Program-made: the position numbers and the translations under genes
Part shown: positions 7,914 through 15,574 of the stretch, in pieces
Layout: every line of letters starts with the position of its first letter
Numbering within the stretch: position 1 is the first letter of the stretch
The notes under the pieces: generated by a model
Database searches by the model: none
Told to the model about the DNA's origin: nothing
The model's input: only the letters and a program-made list of their open reading frames with translations
NCBI GenBank assembly: GCA_040902925.1
Contig: JBBDWJ010000190.1
Coordinates: 1-25,076 of the forward strand
Origin: JBBDWJ01 sp040902925
GTDB taxonomy: Bacteria > Acidobacteriota > Terriglobia > Bryobacterales > UBA6623
Direction: 5' to 3'
DNA: 25,076 bases

Positions 7914-8903
7914 CTACAATCCCTCGCGCACTTCCCCTCTTAGCGCTCTTAGAAATTCCGCCAGGTCTGCTTTTTCGGTTGGCGTCAGGTCGAGCCGCTG
8001 CATTTCCATGCTCAAGTTCGGGTCGCGCTCGCCGCCCTTGTCGTAAAACTCGATCACATCGGCAAGCGTTGCCAAGCTGCCATCGTGCATGTAGGGACCT
8101 GTGGCGGCGATTTCGCGCAGCGTTGGAGTCTTGAACGCTCCCGTGTCGGTGGTATCTCCGGTGACCTTCGCGCGGCCGTGGTCTTCGCTCGCGCCGTTTT
8201 TCCAGCCGACGCCGGTGTTGTGGAACTCTTCGTCGGTGAGGTTGGGACCCAGGTGACAGACAGAGCAGTTGCCTTTACCCCGGAAGATATCGAGCCCGCG
8301 GCGTTGGGCGGCAGAGAGGGCTTCGGCTTCGCCGGCCACGTAGCGATCGTACGGGGAATTGCCCGATACGATGGTCCGCACGTAACTCGCCAGGGCTTGT
8401 TGCAGCGCGTCCGCGTCTGGCGGGCGTCCAAAACTTTTTTGAAAGCCGGCCACGTAGGCTGTGTCGCCGCGCAAGCGCGCTTCGACTCCTTCCAGAGTCA
8501 TCGCCATCTCGATCGGATTCTGGATCGGTTGGAGAACTTGCTCTTCCAGGCTTGCGGCACGGCCGTCCCAGAAGAAAAGCTTTCCGTAGCCGCGATTGAT
8601 GAGCCGCGGCGAACGGCGCGTTCCCTTTTGTCCATCGACACCTACCGCCACGGGCTTGGTGTCGGTAAATCCCAGCTTGGGGTCGTGACAGGTCGCGCAC
8701 GACAGCGTGCGATCTCGCGAAAGGACCGGATCGAAAAACAGCTTGCGGCCCAGTTCAATTTTTTCCTTTGTTAGCGGGTTGGCGGCCGGGACCGGCATGT
8801 ACGCGTCAAGCCCCAGGGGAGGAGTGCGAGGGCCGTCGGCAAGCGAAGGTGAGGAGGCAAAGAGCGCGAGGCCGAGCGCCAACGTCGTGGCGCAAGCTTT
8901 CAA
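7914..8903 (-). CDS. Diheme cytochrome c peroxidase/MauG-family protein
   Basis: A 329-residue periplasmic protein from the proposed TTG at 8903. Two heme c sites are visible: CATCH (in LSCATCHDPKLGFTD) and CSVCH (in GNCSVCHLGPNLTDEEFHNTG). Family landmarks include KIELGRKLFFDPVLSRD, RRSPRLINRGYGKLFFWDGR, LQPIQNPIEM and FKTPTLREIAATGPYMHDGS...LADVIEFYDKGG. The frame remains open to 9194, but that extension crosses a repeat element and is not family-like; the TTG start gives a signal peptide (LKACATTLALGLALFASSPSLAD) and the usual family length. Members reduce H2O2 or carry out oxidative chemistry using electrons from small cytochromes. The real substrate is unknown. The start codon is less certain than the gene. 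Confidence 0.9.
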   Translation of the reverse strand: MKACATTLALGLALFASSPSLADGPRTPPLGLDAYMPVPAANPLTKEKIELGRKLFFDPVLSRDRTLSCATCHDPKLGFTDTKPVAVGVDGQKGTRRSPRLINRGYGKLFFWDGRAASLEEQVLQPIQNPIEMAMTLEGVEARLRGDTAYVAGFQKSFGRPPDADALQQALASYVRTIVSGNSPYDRYVAGEAEALSAAQRRGLDIFRGKGNCSVCHLGPNLTDEEFHNTGVGWKNGASEDHGRAKVTGDTTDTGAFKTPTLREIAATGPYMHDGSLATLADVIEFYDKGGERDPNLSMEMQRLDLTPTEKADLAEFLRALRGEVREGL

Positions 8904-9218
8904 AGGCTGAGGAACAAGGCTCGGGAGTAGATCACCGCTAGGCAATAGATCACCAGAGCACTTCGAGCGAATCGCCGCAGGCGATCCGAGCCCCACCCGC
9001 GAGGGCGGGGTCGATTTCGCGGCCCAGCAGAATCTCACACCGCCCGGTCGATGGGATACGGTCCTCGCGGATCGTGTACCCCACCCTGGCACTTGGGGCT
9101 CGGATCGCCTGCGGCGATATCCGCCTGGATTCATTTCGCAGCCTGTCTGGTCTGCAGCATCGAGATTGGGTCGACGAGCGCGGATTAGGCGCACCGCCAG
9201 CGACAGATCTTATGGCTC
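8904..9218. other. 315-bp gene-free stretch with a repeat element
   Basis: This region separates the starts/ends of two minus-strand genes. It contains the inverted-repeat element at 8971-9118 and a short direct repeat TAGATCACC (8928-8936 and 8946-8954, 18-bp period) just upstream of the peroxidase start. Long open frames cross it but lack family-like sequence. Confidence 0.5.
8971..9118. repeat. MITE-like element with 25-bp perfect terminal inverted repeats
   Basis: The sequence at 8971-8995 is the exact reverse complement of 9094-9118 (25 bp). A nested pair CCGCGAGG (8997-9004) / CCTCGCGG (9063-9070) sits inside. Each arm itself begins with a small palindrome (ATCGCC-GCA-GGCGAT). The total of 148 bp, lack of a gene and intergenic position fit a miniature inverted-repeat element or a long hairpin. 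No clear target-site duplication was found at the flanks. Confidence 0.6.
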
Positions 9219-11024
9219 TTATGGTGCGGCGCTCGCCGCGGGCGTTGCATTTTCCAGAACCCAAATCTCGCTGCCAGCCTCGCCGATCGTCAACGCGATA
9301 CTCTTGCCGTCGGGGTGAACGCTGACCCCGGGCTGCCGCTTCGGCTGCAGCAGAGCCGGCCGAATGGAATCGCCCGCCGTCGATACGCGAAAGAGCTGCG
9401 CTCCCGACGATCCTTCGGTGCCCACGATCAGTTCGTCTCCAGTGGGCATCCAGACCAGATCGGTGAGCCGGCCGCTAGGCAGTGTGAGCAGCTTCGTCGC
9501 GGTTCCAGAGCCGAGCCCGAACACGAGGATATCGCCGGTTCCGCTTCCTTCCGGCTCCAGCACGGCGAAGGCGAGGCGGCCGCCATCCGGAGAAACGGCA
9601 GGCGATGCGAACCGGCTGTTGCCGCGCGCGTTGTGCAGTGGTTGCTCGGAGTGGTCATAGCGATTTAAGAGCACTAGAGCCTGCGGCGATCCCGGCCGGA
9701 CATAGAAAATCTCGCGGCCGTTGGCGCTGTACGTCCCCTCCAGGCCGCGGTGGCCGGCCTTGGGATGCAGCACGACGGTAGAGGTGCGGCCACTCTCGAT
9801 GTCGTACTCGAACAGACCGCCGCGCGCGCGCCGGTCGCTTCCCGCAAGCAGCAGACGCCGCCCGTCGGGGGACCATGCGATGCGCTCGACGTGAGCCAGC
9901 CGCACCGGCAGCTCTTTCGATTCCTCTTGAGCGATCGAGTAGAGCAGCACGGCCCGATGTTCCTGTCCATAATTCTCCGACCCGCGCAGCGACAAATAGG
10001 CAAGCGTAGAGCCGTCGGGCGAAAACACGGCGCCGAAGTTGCGCCCCGGTGTGTCGGCGATGGCGGGTTTCGGAAGCTCTGATGCATCGAACGTTGTGAC
10101 GTAGACATCGGTGCGGCCGGTGCGCAAGCCGTAGTAAAGATCGCCAGCGGCGGTAAGCCCTAGCGGCAAAGGGCGGTCCAGGCCATCGCGCAGCAAGCGC
10201 GGTTCCCCCGTGGCGCGGCCGTCTTCGACCGCCACAGCCCAGACGCCGGTTGATCCCGATCGGTCGCTCGAAAAAACAATTTCGCGGTCATCGGGCGACC
10301 ACAGCGGAAACAGATCGTTTGCGGAGCCTTCGAGCAGCCTGGTCTCGCTGCTGCCATCGACCGCCAGCACGAAGATGTCGCGCTCCTCGGCGCCGTCCTT
10401 GGAGAGATTGTCGTAGACGATCCAGCGGCCGTCAGGCGAGAAATCCATGCGCTTGGGATACACCCAGTTGAGCGACTTGAGCGTGCGCGTCGCGCCATCT
10501 GCGGTTGAGACCAGGGCAATCTGGCTGATGTTGTCGCGCCGGAAGAACAGAGTGAGAACCTGCTTGCCATCGGGAGAAAAGGCGCAGGGTTGCACGAAAC
10601 CGGCCTCGGGATTGCGGTAGAGCACGCGAGGCGGCTTGGGCGTATCTCCCTCAGCCGGGATTTCCGCCAGCCGCAAATCGTAAAATCCTTCGTCGTTGAA
10701 CCAGGCGTACGCCGCCGTGGCGCCGTCCTGGGAAATCACCGAAAAGTACGCGAACTCGCTGTCTTGCGTGGGACCCTTGCGGGTGACAAATCGTTTGGCG
10801 CCCGAATTCAGATCGCGCACGGCGAGGTCGCCGGAGGAGGAGTCTGCGTAGGACAGCCAGCGGCCGTCACGCGAGGGTGCGCCGAGCGTGTTGACCTCGG
10901 GCCCTTGCCAGACCGCGCGCGGCGCTTTGATCGCAGGCTTTTCAGCCGCAAGCAAAACCCGCGGCGCCGAGACGAGCCCGCACCAAGCAGCCAGCAGAAT
11001 ATAGCCAAGGCCGATTCGTTCCAT
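9219..11024 (-). CDS. Exported TolB-like WD40/PD40 beta-propeller protein
   Basis: A 601-residue protein with a signal peptide (MERIGLGYILLAAWCGLVSA...VLLAAE). It carries at least nine PD40-type blade motifs, for example FSPDGKQVLTLFF, FSPDGRWIVYDN, WSPDDREIVFSSDRSG, FSPDGSTLAYLS, WSPDGRRLLLAGSDR, YSANGREIFYV, VSPDGGRLAFAV, WMPTGDELIVGT and VHPDGKSIALTIGEAGSEIWVLE. Such propellers occur in TolB, Tricorn and, in Acidobacteriota, as the sensor half of Ser/Thr kinases; here no kinase or peptidase domain is present, so it is a stand-alone binding propeller in the periplasm. The ATG at 11024 has no Shine-Dalgarno sequence, but a perfect TATAAT lies 11 nt upstream, which suggests a leaderless or near-leaderless transcript. 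It is divergent from the multiheme cytochrome gene. Confidence 0.85.
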   Translation of the reverse strand: MERIGLGYILLAAWCGLVSAPRVLLAAEKPAIKAPRAVWQGPEVNTLGAPSRDGRWLSYADSSSGDLAVRDLNSGAKRFVTRKGPTQDSEFAYFSVISQDGATAAYAWFNDEGFYDLRLAEIPAEGDTPKPPRVLYRNPEAGFVQPCAFSPDGKQVLTLFFRRDNISQIALVSTADGATRTLKSLNWVYPKRMDFSPDGRWIVYDNLSKDGAEERDIFVLAVDGSSETRLLEGSANDLFPLWSPDDREIVFSSDRSGSTGVWAVAVEDGRATGEPRLLRDGLDRPLPLGLTAAGDLYYGLRTGRTDVYVTTFDASELPKPAIADTPGRNFGAVFSPDGSTLAYLSLRGSENYGQEHRAVLLYSIAQEESKELPVRLAHVERIAWSPDGRRLLLAGSDRRARGGLFEYDIESGRTSTVVLHPKAGHRGLEGTYSANGREIFYVRPGSPQALVLLNRYDHSEQPLHNARGNSRFASPAVSPDGGRLAFAVLEPEGSGTGDILVFGLGSGTATKLLTLPSGRLTDLVWMPTGDELIVGTEGSSGAQLFRVSTAGDSIRPALLQPKRQPGVSVHPDGKSIALTIGEAGSEIWVLENATPAASAAP

Positions 11025-11035
11025 TGGCGTTTACT

Positions 11036-11041
11036 ATTATA
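11036..11041 (-). promoter_or_regulatory. Consensus -10 box (TATAAT) for the propeller gene
   Basis: Read on the minus strand this is TATAAT, ending 11 nt before the A of the ATG at 11024. Transcription would begin about 4-6 nt before the start codon. No good -35 hexamer is visible at 16-18 bp upstream (within the start of the divergent cytochrome gene). Confidence 0.4.
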
Positions 11042-11047
11042 GGTTGC

Positions 11048-12139
11048 GTGCGGCGGGTCTTCCCTTTTCCACTCTGGATCGCTCTTTTGGCGCCTGTCGC
11101 CATCGCCGACCCAGCGGATTACGTGGGAGCTGAATCCTGCGGGGTGTGCCACCGCGAGCAGTTCGACTCTCAGACACGCTCGGGGCATGCCCGTTCGCTT
11201 TCGCCGGCGATGGAGCACCCGCTCGCGGCCCGCTTCGAGGGAATCGAGACCCGTCTGGATGGCTCGTTTCAGTATGGAATCGAGCGCGTCGAGGATGCGC
11301 TGATATTTCGCGTTCGTCAGGGCGAAACGGTGCCTCAACAAGAAACAGTGCGCCAACAAGTCGTCGATTGGGCTTTCGGGGCCGGCCAGCAGGCGGTGAC
11401 CTTCGTCAGCCGGTTGGACGAGGACTTCTACGCGGAATTGCGAACCAGTTTTTACCCGCAGGTCGGATTGGCGCTGACGCCCGGGCACCAGAATCAACAT
11501 CCTACCGGCGTCAGCGAGGCGCTTGGCGTTCGGTACAAGATTTTTAGTCCGCGCTCGGAAATCTTGAGCTGTTTTGGCTGCCACTCGACGGGGCTGCCGT
11601 CGCTTGGGGAAAGCTTTGCAATTCGCCCCGCGGAGTTAGGCGTGCGTTGTGAGTCGTGTCATGGCGCGGGCCGCCAGCACAGCGAGTTGATCGCGCAGGG
11701 CGAGGTGGATGCGGCGCGACGAGCGATTGGCAACCCGTCCCGGTTGGGGGCTTCGGCGCAGATGGAGTTCTGCGGCCAATGCCATCGGCCGCCCGCTTCC
11801 GACGGCGTCGCCATCGATTGGAGCGACGCATGGAACGTGCGCCATCAGCCGGTATATTTGCCCCAGAGCCGCTGTTTTCAGGAATCGGCCGGCAGCCTTA
11901 CCTGCAAGAACTGTCATGATCCGCATGAACCGCTGCGGCGCAACGACGCGGCTTTTTACAACGAGAAGTGTACGGCGTGCCATAGCGCCGCGAGCCGTCC
12001 GCCGGCTCAGGTGTGCCGCCCGGAACAGGGTTGCGCGTCGTGCCACATGCCGGCCGTGCGGCCTCAGCCGGAGCTTGTGTTCCACAACCACTGGATCGGT
12101 GTGTATGAAGCGAGCGATGCGCTGCGGCCTCAGCGTTGA
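11048..12139 (+). CDS. Seven-heme c-type cytochrome (cytochrome c554-like multiheme family)
   Basis: A 363-residue periplasmic protein from the proposed GTG at 11048, which gives a signal peptide (RRVFPFPLWIALLAPVAIAD). An alternative TTG at 11024 would overlap the divergent gene. Seven CXXCH heme sites occur in order: CGVCH, CFGCH, CESCH, CGQCH, CKNCH, CTACH and CASCH. The opening YVGAESCGVCHREQFDSQTRSGHARS and the later GVRCESCHGAG and LTCKNCHDPHEP are typical of the multiheme family that includes cytochrome c554 and related electron carriers of Acidobacteriota and Planctomycetota. Additional conserved histidines (TSFYPQVGLALTPGHQNQH; VFHNHWIGVY) may be distal ligands. A role in periplasmic electron transfer is inferred; no partner is proven, though a diheme peroxidase lies 3 kb away. 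Its stop abuts the convergent TPR gene. Confidence 0.85.
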   Translation: MRRVFPFPLWIALLAPVAIADPADYVGAESCGVCHREQFDSQTRSGHARSLSPAMEHPLAARFEGIETRLDGSFQYGIERVEDALIFRVRQGETVPQQETVRQQVVDWAFGAGQQAVTFVSRLDEDFYAELRTSFYPQVGLALTPGHQNQHPTGVSEALGVRYKIFSPRSEILSCFGCHSTGLPSLGESFAIRPAELGVRCESCHGAGRQHSELIAQGEVDAARRAIGNPSRLGASAQMEFCGQCHRPPASDGVAIDWSDAWNVRHQPVYLPQSRCFQESAGSLTCKNCHDPHEPLRRNDAAFYNEKCTACHSAASRPPAQVCRPEQGCASCHMPAVRPQPELVFHNHWIGVYEASDALRPQR

Positions 12140-13282
12140 TCAGCGTTGCGTGGCCCCGAGGCTGGCGCGGATCTCTTTGGTGAAGGCGTCGTCGGCTCCC
12201 AGCGCGGCTTCGGCGGCCTTGAGCGCCCGCGAGAACGCTTCGATGGCCGCAGCGGAATTTCCCTTTTGCCGCAGCAGGTGACCCAGGTTGTAGAGCGCGC
12301 GCGTGGCGTCAAGGTGATATTCGCCAAGCTGCTGTTCACGAATCGCGATCGCTTGGCGGTAGAGCGGTTCCGCCTCGTCGAGTTTGCCCTGTACGTGATA
12401 GACGCCGGCGAGATTGTTGCAGGTGACCGCGGTGTCGGCGTGGTCTTCGCCCAAGGCGTTTCGCCGGATGTCGAGCGCGCGGATTAAAAGTTTCTCCGCC
12501 GACTGATAGTCGCGTTGCGCCCGGCGCACATTGCCGAGGTTGTCTAAAGCGGTGGCGGCCTCGGGGCTTTCGGGGCCGAGCGTTCGTTCGAAGATCAGTA
12601 AGGCGCGTTCGAAAAGCGGCGCGGCTGCCTCGACGTCGCCACTGCCGAAGTCAAGCAGGGCGATGCTGTTCAACGTCAGCGCTACTTGCGGATGAACCGA
12701 GCCAAACTCGCGCTCCTGAAGCGCGAGCGCCTCGCGGTGAAGCGTGACGGCTTCCTCGTCTTTTCCCAGCGGATCGAGGGTGACCGCAAGTCCGCGTAGC
12801 CGCTCAGCAGTCCGGCCGAATGAGAGCGCGCGGCGCGACAGAACTTCTGCTTCGTCGAGATCGCCTTTCAGACGCAGCAGCGCGGTCAAGCGGTCGAGGA
12901 TTTCTCCAACTCCAGCAGGTCCTTCGCGCAACGCGAGCGCTCTTCGCAAAAGTTGTTCGGCATCCTCCCCCTCACCCAGCGCCAGACGGACATCCGCCAG
13001 GTTCACCACTGCGCTCGCCAGGTTTTCGCGGGATTCCATTTTCTCGAGAGTAGCTATGGCGCGGCGCAGCAAAGGCTCTGCTTCTCCGGGCCGCTCGTGC
13101 TCATTCAGAAACAGCGCCAGATCGACCAGGCTTTGCGTGGTTCGAGAGTCTTCCGAGCCGAAGCTCGCCTCGCGGCGCGCCAGCGCTTCCCGATAGAGCG
13201 GCTCGAAGCGCGTTGCACTCTGCGCCGTCAGAGGGATTGCGAAAACAGCGGCCAGGACTAAAACGAGGTTGCCAGCCTGCAT
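12140..13282 (-). CDS. Exported tetratricopeptide-repeat protein, kinesin-light-chain type
   Basis: A 380-residue protein with a signal peptide (MQAGNLVLVLAAVFAIPLTAQS). The rest is built of ~42-residue TPRs of the TPR_10/TPR_12 class: EAEPLLRRAIATLE, DAEQLLRRALALRE, EAVTLHREALALQEREFGSVHPQVALTLNSIALL, AAPLFERALLIFERTLGPESPEAATALDNLGNV, SAEKLLIRALDIRRNALGEDHADTAVTCNNLAGVY, EAEPLYRQAIAIREQQLGEYHLDATRALYNLGHL and AAIEAFSRALKAAEAALGADDAFTKEI. No enzymatic domain is present, so it is probably a periplasmic scaffold; partner unknown. The stop codon (12140-12142) directly touches the stop of the convergent cytochrome gene with no spacer, so there is no room for a terminator between them. Confidence 0.85.
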   Translation of the reverse strand: MQAGNLVLVLAAVFAIPLTAQSATRFEPLYREALARREASFGSEDSRTTQSLVDLALFLNEHERPGEAEPLLRRAIATLEKMESRENLASAVVNLADVRLALGEGEDAEQLLRRALALREGPAGVGEILDRLTALLRLKGDLDEAEVLSRRALSFGRTAERLRGLAVTLDPLGKDEEAVTLHREALALQEREFGSVHPQVALTLNSIALLDFGSGDVEAAAPLFERALLIFERTLGPESPEAATALDNLGNVRRAQRDYQSAEKLLIRALDIRRNALGEDHADTAVTCNNLAGVYHVQGKLDEAEPLYRQAIAIREQQLGEYHLDATRALYNLGHLLRQKGNSAAAIEAFSRALKAAEAALGADDAFTKEIRASLGATQR

Positions 13283-13416
13283 GACAGATCGCTCACAGAG
13301 ATTTGAAATATGGCGCTCCCTGTGGTCCGGCGGGACCCTTGGCTACGCATGTCAAGATGCATCAAGACCAATCGCATCTTAACAACCAGATCGACATCTT
13401 TTTCGCTCTCGACTGT

Positions 13417-13881
13417 TTAGTTGTCGGCACTCGTGTGATCGTGGATGATGCGCCACCCAGTGGCGCCTTTCCGCATCACGAGGGTGAAGAGACCCGATTT
13501 ATCGCCGCCCGCTTGAGCGTCTCGCGCCAGATGGAAACGGCCCGTTACGATCGCCAGGTCCGCGCTCAGAGGCCGGGCTTGCAACTCGGAGAAGGTTGTC
13601 TTACCCATCCGGGCAGGGTCCGGGTAAGCGCGCTTGTAGCGGCTCAGAACGGCGTCGGTTCCCCGCGAAACTTCGGCACCCACGAACGTCGTCTCGGGCG
13701 ATTGCTCGTAGCACTGCACGAAGGCTTCGATGTCGCCGCGGTTCCAGTCGTCGGCGGATTTCTCGACCACGGCGAGGATCTCGGTTGATTGGCCTTGCGC
13801 CGTCGCCGGCGCAGTCGTGAGGATAGCGAGATCAAACGCGACGATACATAGTGCCAACCGTACTGCGCGTCTTGTTTGCAT
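13417..13881 (-). CDS. Exported DUF4440/SnoaL-like (NTF2-fold) protein
   Basis: A 154-residue protein. The ATG at 13881 is chosen because GGAG lies 5 nt upstream and a signal peptide follows (RRAVRLALCIVAFDLAILTTAPATAQ). The open frame extends further upstream to 14049 but without family features. The mature domain, EILAVVEKSADDWNRGDIEAFVQCYEQSPETTFVG ... GKTTFSELQARPLSADLAIVTGRF ... SGLFTLVMRKGATGWRIIHDHTSAD, has the helix-then-curved-sheet order and the closing WRIIHDHTS of the DUF4440/SnoaL-like NTF2 superfamily. Members are often small ligand-binding or isomerase-like proteins; function here is unknown. It is co-oriented with the TPR gene downstream (135-nt gap) and separated from the hydroxyproline operon by 171 bp containing palindromes. 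Confidence 0.82.
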   Translation of the reverse strand: MQTRRAVRLALCIVAFDLAILTTAPATAQGQSTEILAVVEKSADDWNRGDIEAFVQCYEQSPETTFVGAEVSRGTDAVLSRYKRAYPDPARMGKTTFSELQARPLSADLAIVTGRFHLARDAQAGGDKSGLFTLVMRKGATGWRIIHDHTSADN

Positions 13882-13982
13882 AGGTGCTCCAAGAGAGGGT
13901 TTGTTGGTCGCTTTGATCATTGTGGGTAGACGACGGTGTCGTGACCTTCCGGGTTTTACACGATTCGCGGCAGTGGGAACGT

Positions 13983-14022
13983 CGCCGTTTCGCGGCGAGG
14001 GACAGGCGGGAGCGCCCGTCCC
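13983..14022. repeat. Two adjacent palindromes, the second REP-like
   Basis: CGCCG-TTTCG-CGGCG (13983-13997) is followed by GGGACAGGCG-GGAG-CGCCCGTCCC (13999-14022), a 10-bp stem with one A/C mismatch, then CAC. The second resembles the palindromes at 7779 and 7884. The pair lies downstream of the last gene of the hydroxyproline operon; there is no T-tract, so it is not a classical terminator. Confidence 0.55.
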
Positions 14023-14052
14023 CACTTGCTTTGTGTTGCAGCGTATCATTCC

Positions 14053-15321
14053 TTAGCTCGGATTTGGCTCTCCTACGGTGGCCAGCCTGCCTAGTGATGT
14101 TGGCAAGATCGGCGGTCTTACGGATTCGGCTTTCCAGCCGAGCAGAAACTCGACCGCTGGGCCGCAGACGCGGCCTTGGCATGGGCCCATGCCACAGCGA
14201 GTCTGGAGCTTGGCGGCGCGCCACGATGGGTGTTGAAGCAACTTCTCGAACGATACGTCTTCGCAGCGGCACACGAGCGTCTCGGATTTCACGATCGTTC
14301 TCAGTTCTTCACGCAGGGTGAAGGCGCGGTCCAGCGCGTTCTTGAAGCGCAGGCCCTTGGCTCGCGCGGCGCTGAATTCGCGCACTCGCTCGGGGCGCCC
14401 GGCTGCCGCGTAGCCGGCGATCTGTCCTTCAGCCAATGCAAGATCCAGGCCGCCGACTCCCGTTGTCTCCCCCGCGCAGAAAATTCCCGGGACCGTGGTT
14501 TGCTGATGGCCATCGACTTTCACCGCGCCATGTTGGATCTCGCAACCGAGCAGCAAGGGAATTTCGAGATTAGGAACGAGACCGAAACCGCAGGCCAGGT
14601 AGTCACAACGTTGTTTCCATTCTGTGCGGCCATTTGAAAACGTTACGCTTTCAAGCTTGCCGTTTCCCTCGGCGGCTACCGGCCAACCGGCGGTCCGGTA
14701 TCGAATTCCGCCGAGCCCCCATCGCAGCTCGAATGCCTCGCGAAGTTTGGCGGGCTCGCCGATCAGATGGAATCCGAAGCGCATCAGATTCACGGAGCCC
14801 GCCTGCTCCGCGACAAGCATGATTTGCGCGCCCATCTTCTTGAGATAGGACGCGACCGCGAGCAACAACGGGCCGCTTCCTGCGATGGCGACGGAGCGCC
14901 CTTCGATCGGCAGACCGCCTTTGACCATCGCCTGCAGGCCGCCCGCTCCCATAACGTTCGGCAGCGTCCATCCCGGAAACGGCAGGAAACGCTCGCGCGC
15001 GCCGGTCGCGAGAATGAGCTTGTCGTACTGAATTTCCGATATGCCGTCGTCGTGGTCCACAAGCAGCGCACCGCAGTCCGCCCCGCCGACGACACGAACG
15101 CCGCACAACACCTCCGCGCGGCTGCGGCGCAAGCGATCGAACCAATAAACCGCTTGCGGGCTGCTCGAGCGACGGCTTTCCCGGCGCCAGATTTGTCCGC
15201 CCGGCGATGGGTTGTCATCGAGAACAACGACCTTGCGCCCGGCCTCCGAAGCGCAGCACGCCGCGGCGATGCCGGCGGGACCCGCGCCGACCACGAGCAC
15301 CTCAACTTTTTTTTCGGGCAT
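14053..15321 (-). CDS. D-hydroxyproline dehydrogenase, FAD/NAD(P)-type subunit with BFD-like [2Fe-2S] C-terminus
   Basis: A 422-residue protein from the ATG at 15321 (MPEKKVEVLVVGAGPAG). The Rossmann motif GAGPAG is at residues 12-17, and a second nucleotide-binding site is near VAIAGSGPLLLAVA. The FAD-closing segment is VPGIFCAGETTGVGGLDLALAEGQIAGYAAA. The C-terminus carries CRCEDV (Cys351, Cys353) and CGMGPCQGRVC (Cys376, Cys381), the BFD-like [2Fe-2S] signature. This architecture is that of the large subunit of heteromeric D-hydroxyproline dehydrogenase, opine and octopine oxidase-type complexes. The adjacent small [2Fe-2S] gene (20-nt overlap) and DAO-type gene supply the other two subunits. 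In the trans-4-hydroxy-L-proline pathway the complex oxidises cis-4-hydroxy-D-proline to the pyrroline. Opine oxidation is an alternative, but the epimerase and deaminase genes favour hydroxyproline. Confidence 0.87.
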   Translation of the reverse strand: MPEKKVEVLVVGAGPAGIAAACCASEAGRKVVVLDDNPSPGGQIWRRESRRSSSPQAVYWFDRLRRSRAEVLCGVRVVGGADCGALLVDHDDGISEIQYDKLILATGARERFLPFPGWTLPNVMGAGGLQAMVKGGLPIEGRSVAIAGSGPLLLAVASYLKKMGAQIMLVAEQAGSVNLMRFGFHLIGEPAKLREAFELRWGLGGIRYRTAGWPVAAEGNGKLESVTFSNGRTEWKQRCDYLACGFGLVPNLEIPLLLGCEIQHGAVKVDGHQQTTVPGIFCAGETTGVGGLDLALAEGQIAGYAAAGRPERVREFSAARAKGLRFKNALDRAFTLREELRTIVKSETLVCRCEDVSFEKLLQHPSWRAAKLQTRCGMGPCQGRVCGPAVEFLLGWKAESVRPPILPTSLGRLATVGEPNPS

Positions 15322-15562
15322 CCGTCCACACTTGCATGCCGGGGCGGCATAGGATCTGGCAGGCGCGCTGGTGCGCCCGGCCATCGATAGTCACGCGGCA
15401 TTCGAAGCAGATGCCCATGCCGCAAAGTGGGCCCCGAGGCTCACCGCTAACAGAAACACGAAGCGCCGACTCGCCCGCCAGAGCCACCGCGGTGGACACC
15501 ATGCTGCCGGCGGCAATGTTTACTGGACGACCGTTCACCTCGACAGTAATGGAATCGGGCAT
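15302..15562 (-). CDS. Small [2Fe-2S] ferredoxin-type subunit of D-hydroxyproline dehydrogenase
   Basis: An 86-residue protein starting MPDSITVEVNGRPVNIAAG, the beta-grasp start of plant-type [2Fe-2S] domains. Cluster ligands are Cys47, Cys52 and Cys55 in LCGMGICFEC and Cys68 in RACQ, i.e. C-x4-C-x2-C...C. This small subunit accompanies the FAD/BFD and DAO-type subunits in three-component D-hydroxyproline dehydrogenases and in sarcosine/opine oxidase-like complexes, where it relays electrons between flavin sites. Its 3' end overlaps the start of the next gene by 20 nt, so the two are probably translationally coupled. The DAO-type gene ends 30 nt upstream, across a small tandem repeat. Confidence 0.87.
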   Translation of the reverse strand: MPDSITVEVNGRPVNIAAGSMVSTAVALAGESALRVSVSGEPRGPLCGMGICFECRVTIDGRAHQRACQILCRPGMQVWTDARKKS

Positions 15563-15574
15563 AACGTGCTTGCG

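Noticed and set aside
8950..9264. Minus-strand open frame of 104 codons upstream of the peroxidase
   Set aside because: Runs through the 25-bp inverted-repeat element; best explained as a repeat read as protein.
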